A stretch of 64,000 nt of DNA from SAR202 cluster bacterium (GTDB lineage Bacteria; Chloroflexota; Dehalococcoidia; Lucifugimonadales; Lucifugimonadaceae), in NCBI GenBank assembly GCA_009392215.1, contig VFGZ01000030.1, forward strand, positions 24,038 through 88,037. Direction: 5' to 3'. Both the position numbers and the translations under genes were made by a program. Below the pieces are notes generated by a model that had not been told where the DNA came from, ran no database searches, and worked only from the letters and a program-made list of their open reading frames with translations. This document shows, piece by piece, positions 18,468 through 26,547 of the stretch. How positions within the stretch are numbered: the first letter of the stretch is position 1; every line of letters begins with the position of its first letter.

Positions 18468-19295
18468 ATGACTGACTTAAATCCGCTCGGGACCTTGGTT
18501 TCAACTGACGAATTTGCATCGTGCTGTAGTGGTGAGGTAGGTGGAGAAATTACTCATGCACACCTGAATTCAATTAGCGAGGCTGTTCGGCATCGCTATG
18601 GTGCATTGGCAAAAACGGCGGCTGAACGGGCTCTTTCATCTGATAAGGCCTCTGATACGTTCTACACAGAAGAACAGCGGAACGTTTTGACTGACGAAAC
18701 AGCAGGAGCCTCAGCTGGCTGTGGAAATCCTGTAGGAATTGCTGATGCTAAACCTGGAGAGACGGTTTTAGATCTTGGATCAGGAGGTGGTATCGATTGT
18801 TTTCTTGCCGCCAAAGAAGTCGGTCATACTGGTCACGTGATAGGTATCGATATGACTCCTGAAATGCTTACTCTAGCGCGCGATAATGCTGACAAACTTC
18901 GCACCAATAATGTTGTTTTTAAGCTTGGGCATATAGAGTCGATTCCTCAGTCAGATAATTCTGTCGATCTTGTAATTTCTAACTGTGTCATAGCGCTTTC
19001 GGAGAAAAAAAAGCGGGTTTTTTCTGAGATATTCCGAATATTGAAACCTGGCGGTCGATTTGTCATTTCAGATGTTGTGAGCGAAAAACCGCTTCCAAGG
19101 GACGTTCGTAAGTCAGCGGCAGAGTGGGTTGATTGCGCAGGTGGCGCTGCTGTTATGAGCGAATATATTGAGTTGATTGGCGAGACAGGATTCGTGGATG
19201 TTGATGTACTGGAAAAACGGACTCGTTCAAGTGGCGCTGAAGCGTGGCGTGATTTATTGATAAATTTGACTGTTCGAGCATTCAAGAAAGTATGA
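18468..19295 (+). CDS. arsM: arsenite methyltransferase-like SAM enzyme (ArsM-like)
   Basis: A 275-residue SAM-dependent methyltransferase with the arsenite methyltransferase pattern. Motif I is [11 protein letters not shown], followed by [10 protein letters not shown]. The three conserved Cys of ArsM can be placed: Cys85 in SAGCGNP, Cys173 in SNCVIAL and Cys223 in DCAGGA. An extra CC pair at residues 19-20 is also typical of the family N-terminus. These Cys bind trivalent arsenic, which is methylated for detoxification. The start is ATG 18468 with GAGG eight bases upstream; the TTG just before it is less likely. No arsR or efflux gene is adjacent, so it may be constitutive. Confidence 0.88.
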   Translation: MTDLNPLGTLVSTDEFASCCSGEVGGEITHAHLNSISEAVRHRYGALAKTAAERALSSDKASDTFYTEEQRNVLTDETAGASAGCGNPVGIADAKPGETVLDLGSGGGIDCFLAAKEVGHTGHVIGIDMTPEMLTLARDNADKLRTNNVVFKLGHIESIPQSDNSVDLVISNCVIALSEKKKRVFSEIFRILKPGGRFVISDVVSEKPLPRDVRKSAAEWVDCAGGAAVMSEYIELIGETGFVDVDVLEKRTRSSGAEAWRDLLINLTVRAFKKV

Positions 19296-19376
19296 AGTTT
19301 TCTCTGCGTTTCTCCTTAGATATCCACTTGCTTTGTCATAAGTCACTTAGTTTTATTCGTTCGAGTAATAGCCATT

Positions 19377-20330
19377 ATGCTGAATAATCCATGGGCGCGA
19401 AATTATGAGAAAGATGATCATGCAGCTTTGGGTCGCGTTCGTGAATGGGCTGGAAATAAACTTGGCAGTACTGTCGACTATGGATTTGGTTATGGGACAT
19501 GGGTATTCATTGGGAATGAGACAGTAATCAAGGTTGATCCCGAGGTTGGTCGGTCGGGTCGGTTTAGTCATGAGCTCGCTGTAACAGCAATGGACCTCCC
19601 TGGAGTCGCTACTCCAAATGTGATTGAAACCGGTACGCTTGAAGGTAGGGCGTGGGTCATCATGAATCGACTTGACGGTTCTATTGCTTATAACGTCTGG
19701 CCTGGCCTTGATGCCAAGGCTCGTGAAAAATTGGTCGCTCAACTAGCTACGGCATTAAGCCATTTACAAAAATTTCGACCTGATGCTTCGATGCTTAACG
19801 CCACGACGGAAAATTGGAGCAGGCATGTACGTGAGTCGTTTAATAGGACGCTGAGGTCTGTAGACGCTATTGTTCCTGGGAGGATACTGACACAGTCACA
19901 GGGAGCTTTTGCTCTCTGGGCTGAAGCGCTTGAAGATCGTCCCAGGGTACTTTGCCATGGTGATCTCTGGTTTGGGAATATTTTGGTTAACCATCAAGGG
20001 GAATTATCGGGAATTGTAGATTTCGATCGAACTGCCTTGGCACCGTCGGATTATGAACTGGACATGCTTTTGAGATTTTGGAATTATCCTTGGAATTTCG
20101 TTCCCGAACAATTAGAAGAGACTTACGACGAGCCACTCGATATCTTTTTGTTGAAACCAATTCTAGAACTTTGCAAAGGTGACTTAAGTGACGAGGTGTT
20201 GAGCGCTCGGCTTAGTGCGCTGGAACTGATATACCGCCTCAACCTCGTTAGTCGTTTTGGCTGGAACGATGAGAACGCCGAGATGTTTGATCGTGTTCTT
20301 GCAGGCGATTGGGTTAACGGTCTTATTTAG
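19377..20330 (+). CDS. aminoglycoside phosphotransferase/kinase-like family protein
   Basis: A 317-residue protein of the APH/choline kinase-like fold. The Brenner motif CHGDLWFGNILV (catalytic Asp) and metal-binding DFDRTA are intact around residues 195-225. The N-terminal lobe has a glycine-containing nucleotide region and VIKVDPE with the ATP-contacting Lys. Such enzymes phosphorylate small molecules such as aminoglycosides, choline, fructosamine or homoserine. The substrate here is unknown and antibiotic resistance should not be assumed. It begins at ATG 19377, after arsM on the same strand with an 81-base gap. Confidence 0.8.
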   Translation: MLNNPWARNYEKDDHAALGRVREWAGNKLGSTVDYGFGYGTWVFIGNETVIKVDPEVGRSGRFSHELAVTAMDLPGVATPNVIETGTLEGRAWVIMNRLDGSIAYNVWPGLDAKAREKLVAQLATALSHLQKFRPDASMLNATTENWSRHVRESFNRTLRSVDAIVPGRILTQSQGAFALWAEALEDRPRVLCHGDLWFGNILVNHQGELSGIVDFDRTALAPSDYELDMLLRFWNYPWNFVPEQLEETYDEPLDIFLLKPILELCKGDLSDEVLSARLSALELIYRLNLVSRFGWNDENAEMFDRVLAGDWVNGLI

Positions 20331-20490
20331 AAATTTCTAGATCGCGATCTTGTATGCTTCACCTACTCTGGTTTTGCTAATACAAAGTTAATTTATAACT
20401 ATTGGCTAAGTTTTTCTAAAACGCGGAAGACTTTCCAAGTTCAGTAGGGTTTCTTTATAGAACTTGTAAATGTTTAGGTTTTTAACATAA

Positions 20491-21096
20491 CTAATCAGCG
20501 ACATCGGCTGTTGGTCGAGCCTCGAGTAGGTCGATGCCGCCTCGGACTTGCCCAAGAGTGTCAGCGATTCGTTCTTCAAGAGTGAATAAGACTTCTCTAG
20601 CGTAGTTGTCTGCACCTTTGCGACGTTCTTCAGCAGAAATCCCTGCGTCATGTAAAATCGTGTTTACCCGACTTTCTGCGTCATCGATGAGTTTCTGTGA
20701 ACGACTGCTTGCCGCTTCTTCGATCTCGCTTGCGTTTTCATTGGCCTGTTTAACGATTTCAGTGTCCTGAATCATCTTGTTAGCTTTTTCTTGAGAAGTG
20801 GTAAGTAAGGTGTTTGATTGTTCTTCGGCTAATTGGCGGATGGTCGTTGCTTCTTCATCAGCGTAAGCACGAATTCGACGAGCTTCGATTTCAGCTTGTT
20901 TGATGATGGCATCTTTTTGTCTTACTACGCCTTCGGCCTCGGTTATCTCATCAGGAAGATGTTTTTTCATCTCATCAATGATCGCACTGATTTTTTGCTG
21001 GTTAACCAGTGTTCGTGCAGTGCCAGGCACGCGTCCCTTAACGATCATTTGCTCGAGGTTTTCGAGTTGTGACATGAGTGTCATTTTTGCCTCCAT
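20491..21096 (-). CDS. DivIVA/SepIVA-like coiled-coil protein
   Basis: A 201-residue, almost wholly helical protein. A central segment (about residues 50-180) is rich in Ala, Glu, Lys and Gln with heptad spacing, which predicts a long coiled coil. The first 45 residues (LENLEQMIVKGRVPGTARTLV) form a conserved-looking head. Proteins of this build occur in Chloroflexota and actinobacteria and include division-site DivIVA-like factors, so a role in cell envelope or division is a reasonable guess. It is the last gene of rsmD-coaD-this gene, nine bases after coaD, with an AAGGAAA ribosome site in the junction. Confidence 0.6.
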   Translation of the reverse strand: MEAKMTLMSQLENLEQMIVKGRVPGTARTLVNQQKISAIIDEMKKHLPDEITEAEGVVRQKDAIIKQAEIEARRIRAYADEEATTIRQLAEEQSNTLLTTSQEKANKMIQDTEIVKQANENASEIEEAASSRSQKLIDDAESRVNTILHDAGISAEERRKGADNYAREVLFTLEERIADTLGQVRGGIDLLEARPTADVAD

Positions 21097-21105
21097 GTTT
21101 CCTTT

Positions 21106-21606
21106 TCAACTAGCGTTGTCTTGCTTGGTTTGGGCGATCCTCTCAGACAGAGGCTCCCATACATTTTGTGGAACTAGTCCCGACACATCAGCGCCGAGTG
21201 CTGCCACCTCTTTTACTCTTGATGAACTCAGGATTTGGTATTCCAGAGCGCTGAAGAGACAAATCGTTTCTATGTCTTCAGCCATCCTGCGGTTCATTAG
21301 CGCCATTTCACTTTCGTATTCGAAATCACTGGTTATTCGAAGTCCTCTTACAATGACATCTGCACCAATTTCACGTGCAGCATTGACGGTTAAGCCTGAG
21401 TATGACTGCACAGAAACGTTTGGGACGTGGATTATCGCTTCAGCGAACAATGATATTCGCTCGTCGATTGTGAACATTGTTCGTTTTGATGATATTTCAA
21501 CAACACCTACTGTCAGGTGATCAACTGTTTTCGATGCCCGCTCAACGATGTCGATATGACCGTTGGTTACTGGATCAAATGTGCCTGGATATATCGCTAT
21601 AGACAT
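21106..21606 (-). CDS. coaD: phosphopantetheine adenylyltransferase
   Basis: CoaD, the fourth step of coenzyme A synthesis, joins 4'-phosphopantetheine and ATP to dephospho-CoA. The protein has the normal length of 166 residues. The nucleotidyltransferase HxGH site appears as YPGTFDPVTNGHIDI. VRGLRITSDFEYE and the late SSRVKEVAALGADVSGLVP match the family. The start ATG abuts the rsmD stop with no gap, so the two are probably translated together. The rsmD-coaD order is very common in bacteria. Confidence 0.97.
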   Translation of the reverse strand: MSIAIYPGTFDPVTNGHIDIVERASKTVDHLTVGVVEISSKRTMFTIDERISLFAEAIIHVPNVSVQSYSGLTVNAAREIGADVIVRGLRITSDFEYESEMALMNRRMAEDIETICLFSALEYQILSSSRVKEVAALGADVSGLVPQNVWEPLSERIAQTKQDNAS

Positions 21607-22176
21607 CTATTCAACACCTACGCCTGATAGTAATTTGTCCGACCGATACACTGATACTGCTGAATCACCGTAAAGCCGATGTGTCGACAACATTAGGCCA
21701 GGGAGCATATCTGGTAATTTGGTTCTTTTTGAATGCTCAAGGAACGCGATAGCGGTTGGTGCGATTAATCCTGCCTCATTTACACGGGTGAACAGACCTT
21801 CAAACTCATTCAGTTCGTATGGTGGATCAGCGAAAATCAGTTCGAATTCCCCTTCCAGTCTTCCGACTGCTTGAAGCGCGTTACACCTGTGCACTGTTCC
21901 TTTTGCTGCCAAATTATGTCGTTCCAGACTTTTTTTGATTTCATTACAACGTTTTGAATTTTGTTCTACAAATGAAGCGTTTTCCGCACCACGTTGCAAT
22001 GCTTCAATTCCTAAAGCTCCAGTTCCTGCGTATATATCGAGAACTTGGAGACCATGGGATCCGGTCGGGCCTAGCATGGAAAACATAGCCGAACGGACCT
22101 TTGAAGTTGTTGGACGTAGAGAAGTGGCATCTTTAGATCGCCTGACGCCGGAACACCCTTTCTGTCTTTTTCTCAT
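21607..22176 (-). CDS. rsmD: 16S rRNA (guanine966-N2)-methyltransferase
   Basis: RsmD methylates N2 of G966 in the small-subunit rRNA. The protein is 189 residues. RPTTSKVRSAMFSML is the typical RNA-proximal helix, LDIYAGTGALGIEALQRGA is the SAM-binding motif I, and FADPPYEL is the catalytic motif (DPPY). The N-terminus MRKRQKGCSGVRR is somewhat shorter or altered compared with the usual MRI-GG-KGR start. ATG 22176 has only a weak AAGG four bases upstream, so the exact start is uncertain. It heads the rsmD-coaD-coiled-coil operon, divergent from lysS. Confidence 0.92.
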   Translation of the reverse strand: MRKRQKGCSGVRRSKDATSLRPTTSKVRSAMFSMLGPTGSHGLQVLDIYAGTGALGIEALQRGAENASFVEQNSKRCNEIKKSLERHNLAAKGTVHRCNALQAVGRLEGEFELIFADPPYELNEFEGLFTRVNEAGLIAPTAIAFLEHSKRTKLPDMLPGLMLSTHRLYGDSAVSVYRSDKLLSGVGVE

Positions 22177-22496
22177 AGTGCCTTAGAATTCCGCATGGAT
22201 TTCCTGATGAACTTTAGATGAGAAACGATTATTGTTTAGATTGCATGTTATTGACCATCGTCAGTTGTTACCGATTTCGGGTGTTTTACACGGAATCGAT
22301 ATATTTATGTGATGGGTAAACCATGTGACGCTGAATATGAAGTGGCTCTGCCTTAGAATAAACCGGTGCATTGACGAAAGTGCGTAGTTTCTCGATGCAA
22401 ACGTATAGTCGAATGATTCAGTAAGCCACCCGAATTTACGGATGAACTTTATTCAGCGAGTATTTGGTCTTAATTAATTTAAGTTACCCCGAAAAA
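22177..22496. other. divergent intergenic region between rsmD and lysS
   Basis: About 320 bases without a gene. It must carry the promoters of the rsmD operon (minus) and lysS (plus). I see no convincing -35/-10 pair, riboswitch, T-box or tRNA. A TTGAC hexamer-like sequence near 22373 has no properly spaced -10. Confidence 0.5.
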
Positions 22497-24041
22497 ATGA
22501 CGAGAGAAAAACAGGCAATTCAACCTAACGGGCAATCTAAGGCGGCTGGAGAGCGAAAACTTATTGAAGATCGTTTAGCCAAGACGGCTGAGATTCGTTC
22601 TCGCGGTATCGACCCTTACCCACCAAGATTTAATCGAACCCATACCTCTTTGGAAGCAATTGCACTGTTCCAATCTCTTGAGCGAGGCGGCGAAGAACCC
22701 GATCAACCAGAAAACCATATTGTTGGAGTTGCTGGGCGGGTGATGGCTCGACGAGGGCAAGGTAAGGCCTCATTTATTGACGTCAGGGATGGTTATGGTT
22801 CGATTCAAATTTTCGCTCGTCAAAATACCATGGGAGATGATTCCTACGCGATTCTTGACTTACTCGACATTGGAGACATTATCGGTATAGAAGGAATGGT
22901 GATACGCACTCGTAGGGGTGAAATTAGTGTCGAGGCAAAAACCATCACGTTGTTGACAAAAGCTATTCGTCCACTTCCAGATAAATGGCATGGATTACAG
23001 GATCAAGAGGTACGTTTTCGGCAGCGTTATCTTGATCTCATATCTAATGAAAAGGCTATGCAGAACGCTTTAATGCGTTCTAAGATCGTTCGTTCAATGC
23101 GTGATTTCATGCATGCTCGTGGATTTATAGAAGTTGAGACACCGATTTTGGTCCCTGTCGCAGCAGGAGCACAAGCGACCCCATTTGCAACACACCATAA
23201 TCAGCTAAATCGTGATTTGTATTTAAGAATAGCCACCGAGCTATATTTAAAAAAGCTCATAGTAGGCGGGATCGAACGGGTGTTTGAGATCGGTCGCCTG
23301 TTCCGTAATGAGGGCCTTGATCACGATCATAACCCCGAATTTACTACTATTGAGAGCTACCAAGCATATGCTGATTACAATGATGTTATGTGCATGGTAG
23401 AAGAGATGGTTGCTCAGATTGCCCAGGACACAACTGGTTCGATGATATTGCCAGCGATATCTGAAAAGCGGCCAGAGATTAACCTGACTCCACCTTGGCC
23501 CCGTCTTGATCTACGAAGCGAAATTATGGAGCGTACGGGGATCGATTTTGTTGAAACACGCGATATCGAGTCTCTTTCTAATGCCATGCAAGAATGTGGT
23601 ATTCACGTTGAGCCTGGATCTGATTGGGGTCGCTTGCTTGATAAAGTGATCTCCTCAGAAGTTGAGCCGAATCTCATTCAGCCTCATTTTTTGATTGACT
23701 ATCCGGTTGAAATGTCTCCACTTGCAAAGCGTAAACCCGGTTCTTCCGATATTGTTGAGCGATTTGAAGCGTTCGTCATGGGTACGGAACTAGCGAATGC
23801 TTTTACGGAGTTGAACGATCCGGTTGATCAGCGAGAACGCTTTGAGCAGCAAGAACATTTGCGCCAAGAATTCGACAATGATGAGGCTGATCGCTTGGAC
23901 GAGGATTTTTTGATTGCAATTGAGCACGGGATGCCACCCACAGGAGGTTTAGGTCTAGGAATCGATCGTCTCACTATGCTCCTTGCTGGCGAAGAATCTA
24001 TTCGCGAAATTTTGTTGTTTCCAGCTATGCGCAGTATTTGA
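22497..24041 (+). CDS. lysS: lysyl-tRNA synthetase, class II
   Basis: Class II LysRS of about 514 residues. An OB-fold anticodon-binding domain (roughly residues 50-170, with RVMARRGQGKASFIDVRDG) precedes the catalytic core. Motif 1 lies around FIEVETPILVPVA, motif 2 is FRNEGLDHDHNPEFTTIE, and motif 3 is GLGLGIDRLTMLL. The preferred start is ATG 22497 (MTREKQ). The TTG at 22464 lies in a hydrophobic, unconserved extension. No strong ribosome site precedes the ATG, which may mean weak or leaderless-type initiation. serS follows on the same strand after 69 bases. Confidence 0.96.
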   Translation: MTREKQAIQPNGQSKAAGERKLIEDRLAKTAEIRSRGIDPYPPRFNRTHTSLEAIALFQSLERGGEEPDQPENHIVGVAGRVMARRGQGKASFIDVRDGYGSIQIFARQNTMGDDSYAILDLLDIGDIIGIEGMVIRTRRGEISVEAKTITLLTKAIRPLPDKWHGLQDQEVRFRQRYLDLISNEKAMQNALMRSKIVRSMRDFMHARGFIEVETPILVPVAAGAQATPFATHHNQLNRDLYLRIATELYLKKLIVGGIERVFEIGRLFRNEGLDHDHNPEFTTIESYQAYADYNDVMCMVEEMVAQIAQDTTGSMILPAISEKRPEINLTPPWPRLDLRSEIMERTGIDFVETRDIESLSNAMQECGIHVEPGSDWGRLLDKVISSEVEPNLIQPHFLIDYPVEMSPLAKRKPGSSDIVERFEAFVMGTELANAFTELNDPVDQRERFEQQEHLRQEFDNDEADRLDEDFLIAIEHGMPPTGGLGLGIDRLTMLLAGEESIREILLFPAMRSI

Positions 24042-24110
24042 CATGGGTATTCAAAGTAAATATATCGATAGTAATTGGTTAGTGAAAAATTTCCCTAAGA
24101 GAAACAAATA

Positions 24111-25379
24111 ATGCTTTCACTGGAAAATATTGTTCGAAATCCTGAAAAAACACGTTCAGCTTTGATGCGACGAGGGGAAGACCCTCCGATCGACCAGATT
24201 TTGGAACTGGACCAACAGCGAAAAAGACTGATCCAAGCCGCAGATACTGATCGAGCCTTGCGAAATGCGGTGAGTAAAACGATTGGCAGGGAGAAACGTA
24301 AGCCAACAGCTAAAGAGATTGCTGAAATGCGTGAGACTGGGGATCGTATCAAGTCCCATGAGAATGATCTTGAATCGGTTTTAACAGAGATGAATGCGGT
24401 TTTGTTGTCCTTGCCAAATATTCCACTCCAGGGTGTTCCTGATGGGATGGATGAAGAATCAAATATCATTGCTCGCACATCTGCCGGTGATACGCCAAGT
24501 CATGGCAATGCACATTGGGATGTAGGCCCGAGACTTGGGATACTGGATCTTGAAGCGGGCGCCAGTATTGCCGGGGCAAGATTTTTTGTCCTTAAGGGCA
24601 AAGGTGCCAAACTCCAACGGGCATTGGCGGGATGGATGCTCGATGTCCAAACCCAAGAGCATGGATATCTCGAGATTGATCCACCTTTGCTTGTGCGTCC
24701 GGAGACAATGACTGGTTCGGGCAACCTTCCAAAATTCAAAGACAATCTGTATCGGGATGACGAAACAGATCTTTGGCTTATACCAACGGCAGAGGTTGCG
24801 CTAAATGGATTACATCAAGGTCAAATTCTTGAACCGGGACTATTACCTTTGAAATATGTTGCACAAACTCCTAGCTTCCGGAAGGAGCATGCTTCCGCAG
24901 GCCGAGATGTCCGTGGCATTAAACGGGTTCATCAGTTTGAAAAAGTCGAAATGTTCCGTTACGTCGAACCAGAAAATTCCGAAGTTGCTTTAGAAGAGAT
25001 GGTTACTGAAGCTGAAGAATTATGCAAGCGCCTTGATCTTACTTACCGAGTTTTGGAACTTTGTGCGGGCGATATTGGATTTCAGTCAGCCAAAACTTAT
25101 GACATAGAGGTTTGGTCGCCTGGATCGGCTGAGTGGTTGGAGGTTAGTTCGATTTCGACCTGTATGGATTTTCAGGCACGTCGTAATGGCACTCGTTATA
25201 GGCGTGAAGCCGGGGATCCTACTAGGTTTCCTCACACGCTAAACGGCTCTGGATTAGCTTTGCCTAGAATATGGATAGCGATAATAGAAAACGGTCTCCA
25301 GGCGGATGGTTCAGTAGTTATTCCTGATGAATTGGTGCCGTACACTGGATGGGATCAAATTGAGTCTGGTAGCAAATAA
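24111..25379 (+). CDS. serS: seryl-tRNA synthetase
   Basis: SerRS of 422 residues, normal bacterial length. The N-terminal 110 residues form the long antiparallel coiled-coil arm that grips the tRNA variable arm (MLSLENIVRNPEKTRSAL onward). The class II core has motif 2 FRKEHASAGRDVRGIKRVHQF and motif 3 TLNGSGLALPRIWIAI. The gene begins at ATG 24111 downstream of lysS, and the pair may be one transcript. It is convergent with the old yellow enzyme gene, with 15 bases between stops. A cognate tRNA-Ser lies at 14811-14900. Confidence 0.97.
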   Translation: MLSLENIVRNPEKTRSALMRRGEDPPIDQILELDQQRKRLIQAADTDRALRNAVSKTIGREKRKPTAKEIAEMRETGDRIKSHENDLESVLTEMNAVLLSLPNIPLQGVPDGMDEESNIIARTSAGDTPSHGNAHWDVGPRLGILDLEAGASIAGARFFVLKGKGAKLQRALAGWMLDVQTQEHGYLEIDPPLLVRPETMTGSGNLPKFKDNLYRDDETDLWLIPTAEVALNGLHQGQILEPGLLPLKYVAQTPSFRKEHASAGRDVRGIKRVHQFEKVEMFRYVEPENSEVALEEMVTEAEELCKRLDLTYRVLELCAGDIGFQSAKTYDIEVWSPGSAEWLEVSSISTCMDFQARRNGTRYRREAGDPTRFPHTLNGSGLALPRIWIAIIENGLQADGSVVIPDELVPYTGWDQIESGSK

Positions 25380-25394
25380 GGTGATCGATTCGTC

Positions 25395-26516
25395 TCACAT
25401 GCCTAGTCCGGTGTAGCTACCGTCAAATGCCGACCTTGCGTATTGATCAGGCCAAGTTGCGATTCCATCAAGTTGAGCTTTGGCGTAAAGGGGCCAGTAA
25501 GGATTTCGCAATAGTTCGCGACCGATAAATATAACGTCAGCGTCTCCCTTAAATAGAATCTCTTCTGCGTGCTGGGCTTCTGTTATGAGTCCTACAGCCC
25601 CTGTTAATATTCCTGTTTGCTTGCGAATTTCAGACGCGAATTCAACCTGATACCCAGGTGCTGTTGTATTGGAAGGAGTGGCGACAGGTATAGGCAACAA
25701 CTGGTTAGGAGAGTTTCCTCCCGAAGAGCAATCGACTAGGTCAACTCCTAGGTCTTTCATCCATTTTGAAAGTTGAATTGACTGATCAAGATCCCAGCCA
25801 CCTTTTACGTATTCAGTTGCGGAGATACGAGCGAATAGTGGCATTGACTCTGGAATAGCGTTTCGAACTGCCGTGATGGTTTCTAGTGCAAAAGTAGCTC
25901 GATTTTGGAGTGATCCACCGTATTTATCCTGGCGTTGATTAGAGATTGGTGAAAGAAACTCACAAGCAAGATACCCGTGAGCGAAATGTAACTCTATGAC
26001 TTTGTATCCGGCGTCAACAGATCGAACAGCAGCGTCAGCGAACGCTTGGACAATGTCGTTAATATTTTGTTCACTGAGTTCTGCTGGGATTGCATAATCT
26101 TCATCGAATGGCAGCGCGCTCGGAGCCACGGGTTTCCACCCTTCACCGTCTTCACTCAAAAGCCCGGAACCGATCCATGGGGCTGCATGAGAGGCCTTGC
26201 GACCTGCATGTGCAAGTTGGACGGCTGGTACTGATCCCGCGGATTCAATGAACTTGGTTATGGGTCGTAGTAAATCGACGTGGTCATCTGACCAGATTCC
26301 CTGGTCCCATTGAGAAATTCTACCTTCAGGCTGAACCGCGGTAGCCTCTGCCATTACTAACCCCGCACCACCGACCGCTCGAGTGCCCAAGTGCACCATA
26401 TGCCAGGGAGTCGCCAAACCATCGGTCTTGCTCGAATACTGACACATTGGAGAAACAAACACGCGGTTTGGGATAGTTTGCCCTTTTATTGTTATTGGAT
26501 TGAACAGTTGGCTAAT
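25395..26516 (-). CDS. old yellow enzyme (NADH:flavin oxidoreductase, YqjM/NamA-like), probable AUU start
   Basis: FMN-dependent ene-reductase of the YqjM-like class, about 373 residues, which reduces activated C=C bonds with NAD(P)H. VSPMCQYSS carries the class Cys that tunes FMN. HLGTRAVGGAGLVMAEATAV, VQLAHAGRKA and HFAHGYLACEFLSPISN with the substrate-binding His and the late FIGRELLRNPYWP are typical. Translation from the first usual codon (GTG 26462) would delete the conserved N-terminal strand. The frame stays open upstream to give SQLFNPITIKGQTIPNRV, the normal family N-terminus, but has no ATG/GTG/TTG there. An ATT at 26514-26516 with GGAG eight bases upstream is the best start. A sequence error is the alternative. 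Confidence 0.88.
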   Translation of the reverse strand: MSQLFNPITIKGQTIPNRVFVSPMCQYSSKTDGLATPWHMVHLGTRAVGGAGLVMAEATAVQPEGRISQWDQGIWSDDHVDLLRPITKFIESAGSVPAVQLAHAGRKASHAAPWIGSGLLSEDGEGWKPVAPSALPFDEDYAIPAELSEQNINDIVQAFADAAVRSVDAGYKVIELHFAHGYLACEFLSPISNQRQDKYGGSLQNRATFALETITAVRNAIPESMPLFARISATEYVKGGWDLDQSIQLSKWMKDLGVDLVDCSSGGNSPNQLLPIPVATPSNTTAPGYQVEFASEIRKQTGILTGAVGLITEAQHAEEILFKGDADVIFIGRELLRNPYWPLYAKAQLDGIATWPDQYARSAFDGSYTGLGM

Positions 26517-26547
26517 TTGATTAACTCCAGATTATCTACAAACAAAT

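Noticed and set aside
19377..20330. Antibiotic-resistance aminoglycoside phosphotransferase
   Set aside because: Only general kinase-fold motifs are seen. The family covers many small-molecule kinases, so no resistance role is claimed.
20900..21520. 206-residue plus-strand frame across coaD and the coiled-coil gene
   Set aside because: It covers parts of two clear minus-strand genes and their junction and shows no family motif.
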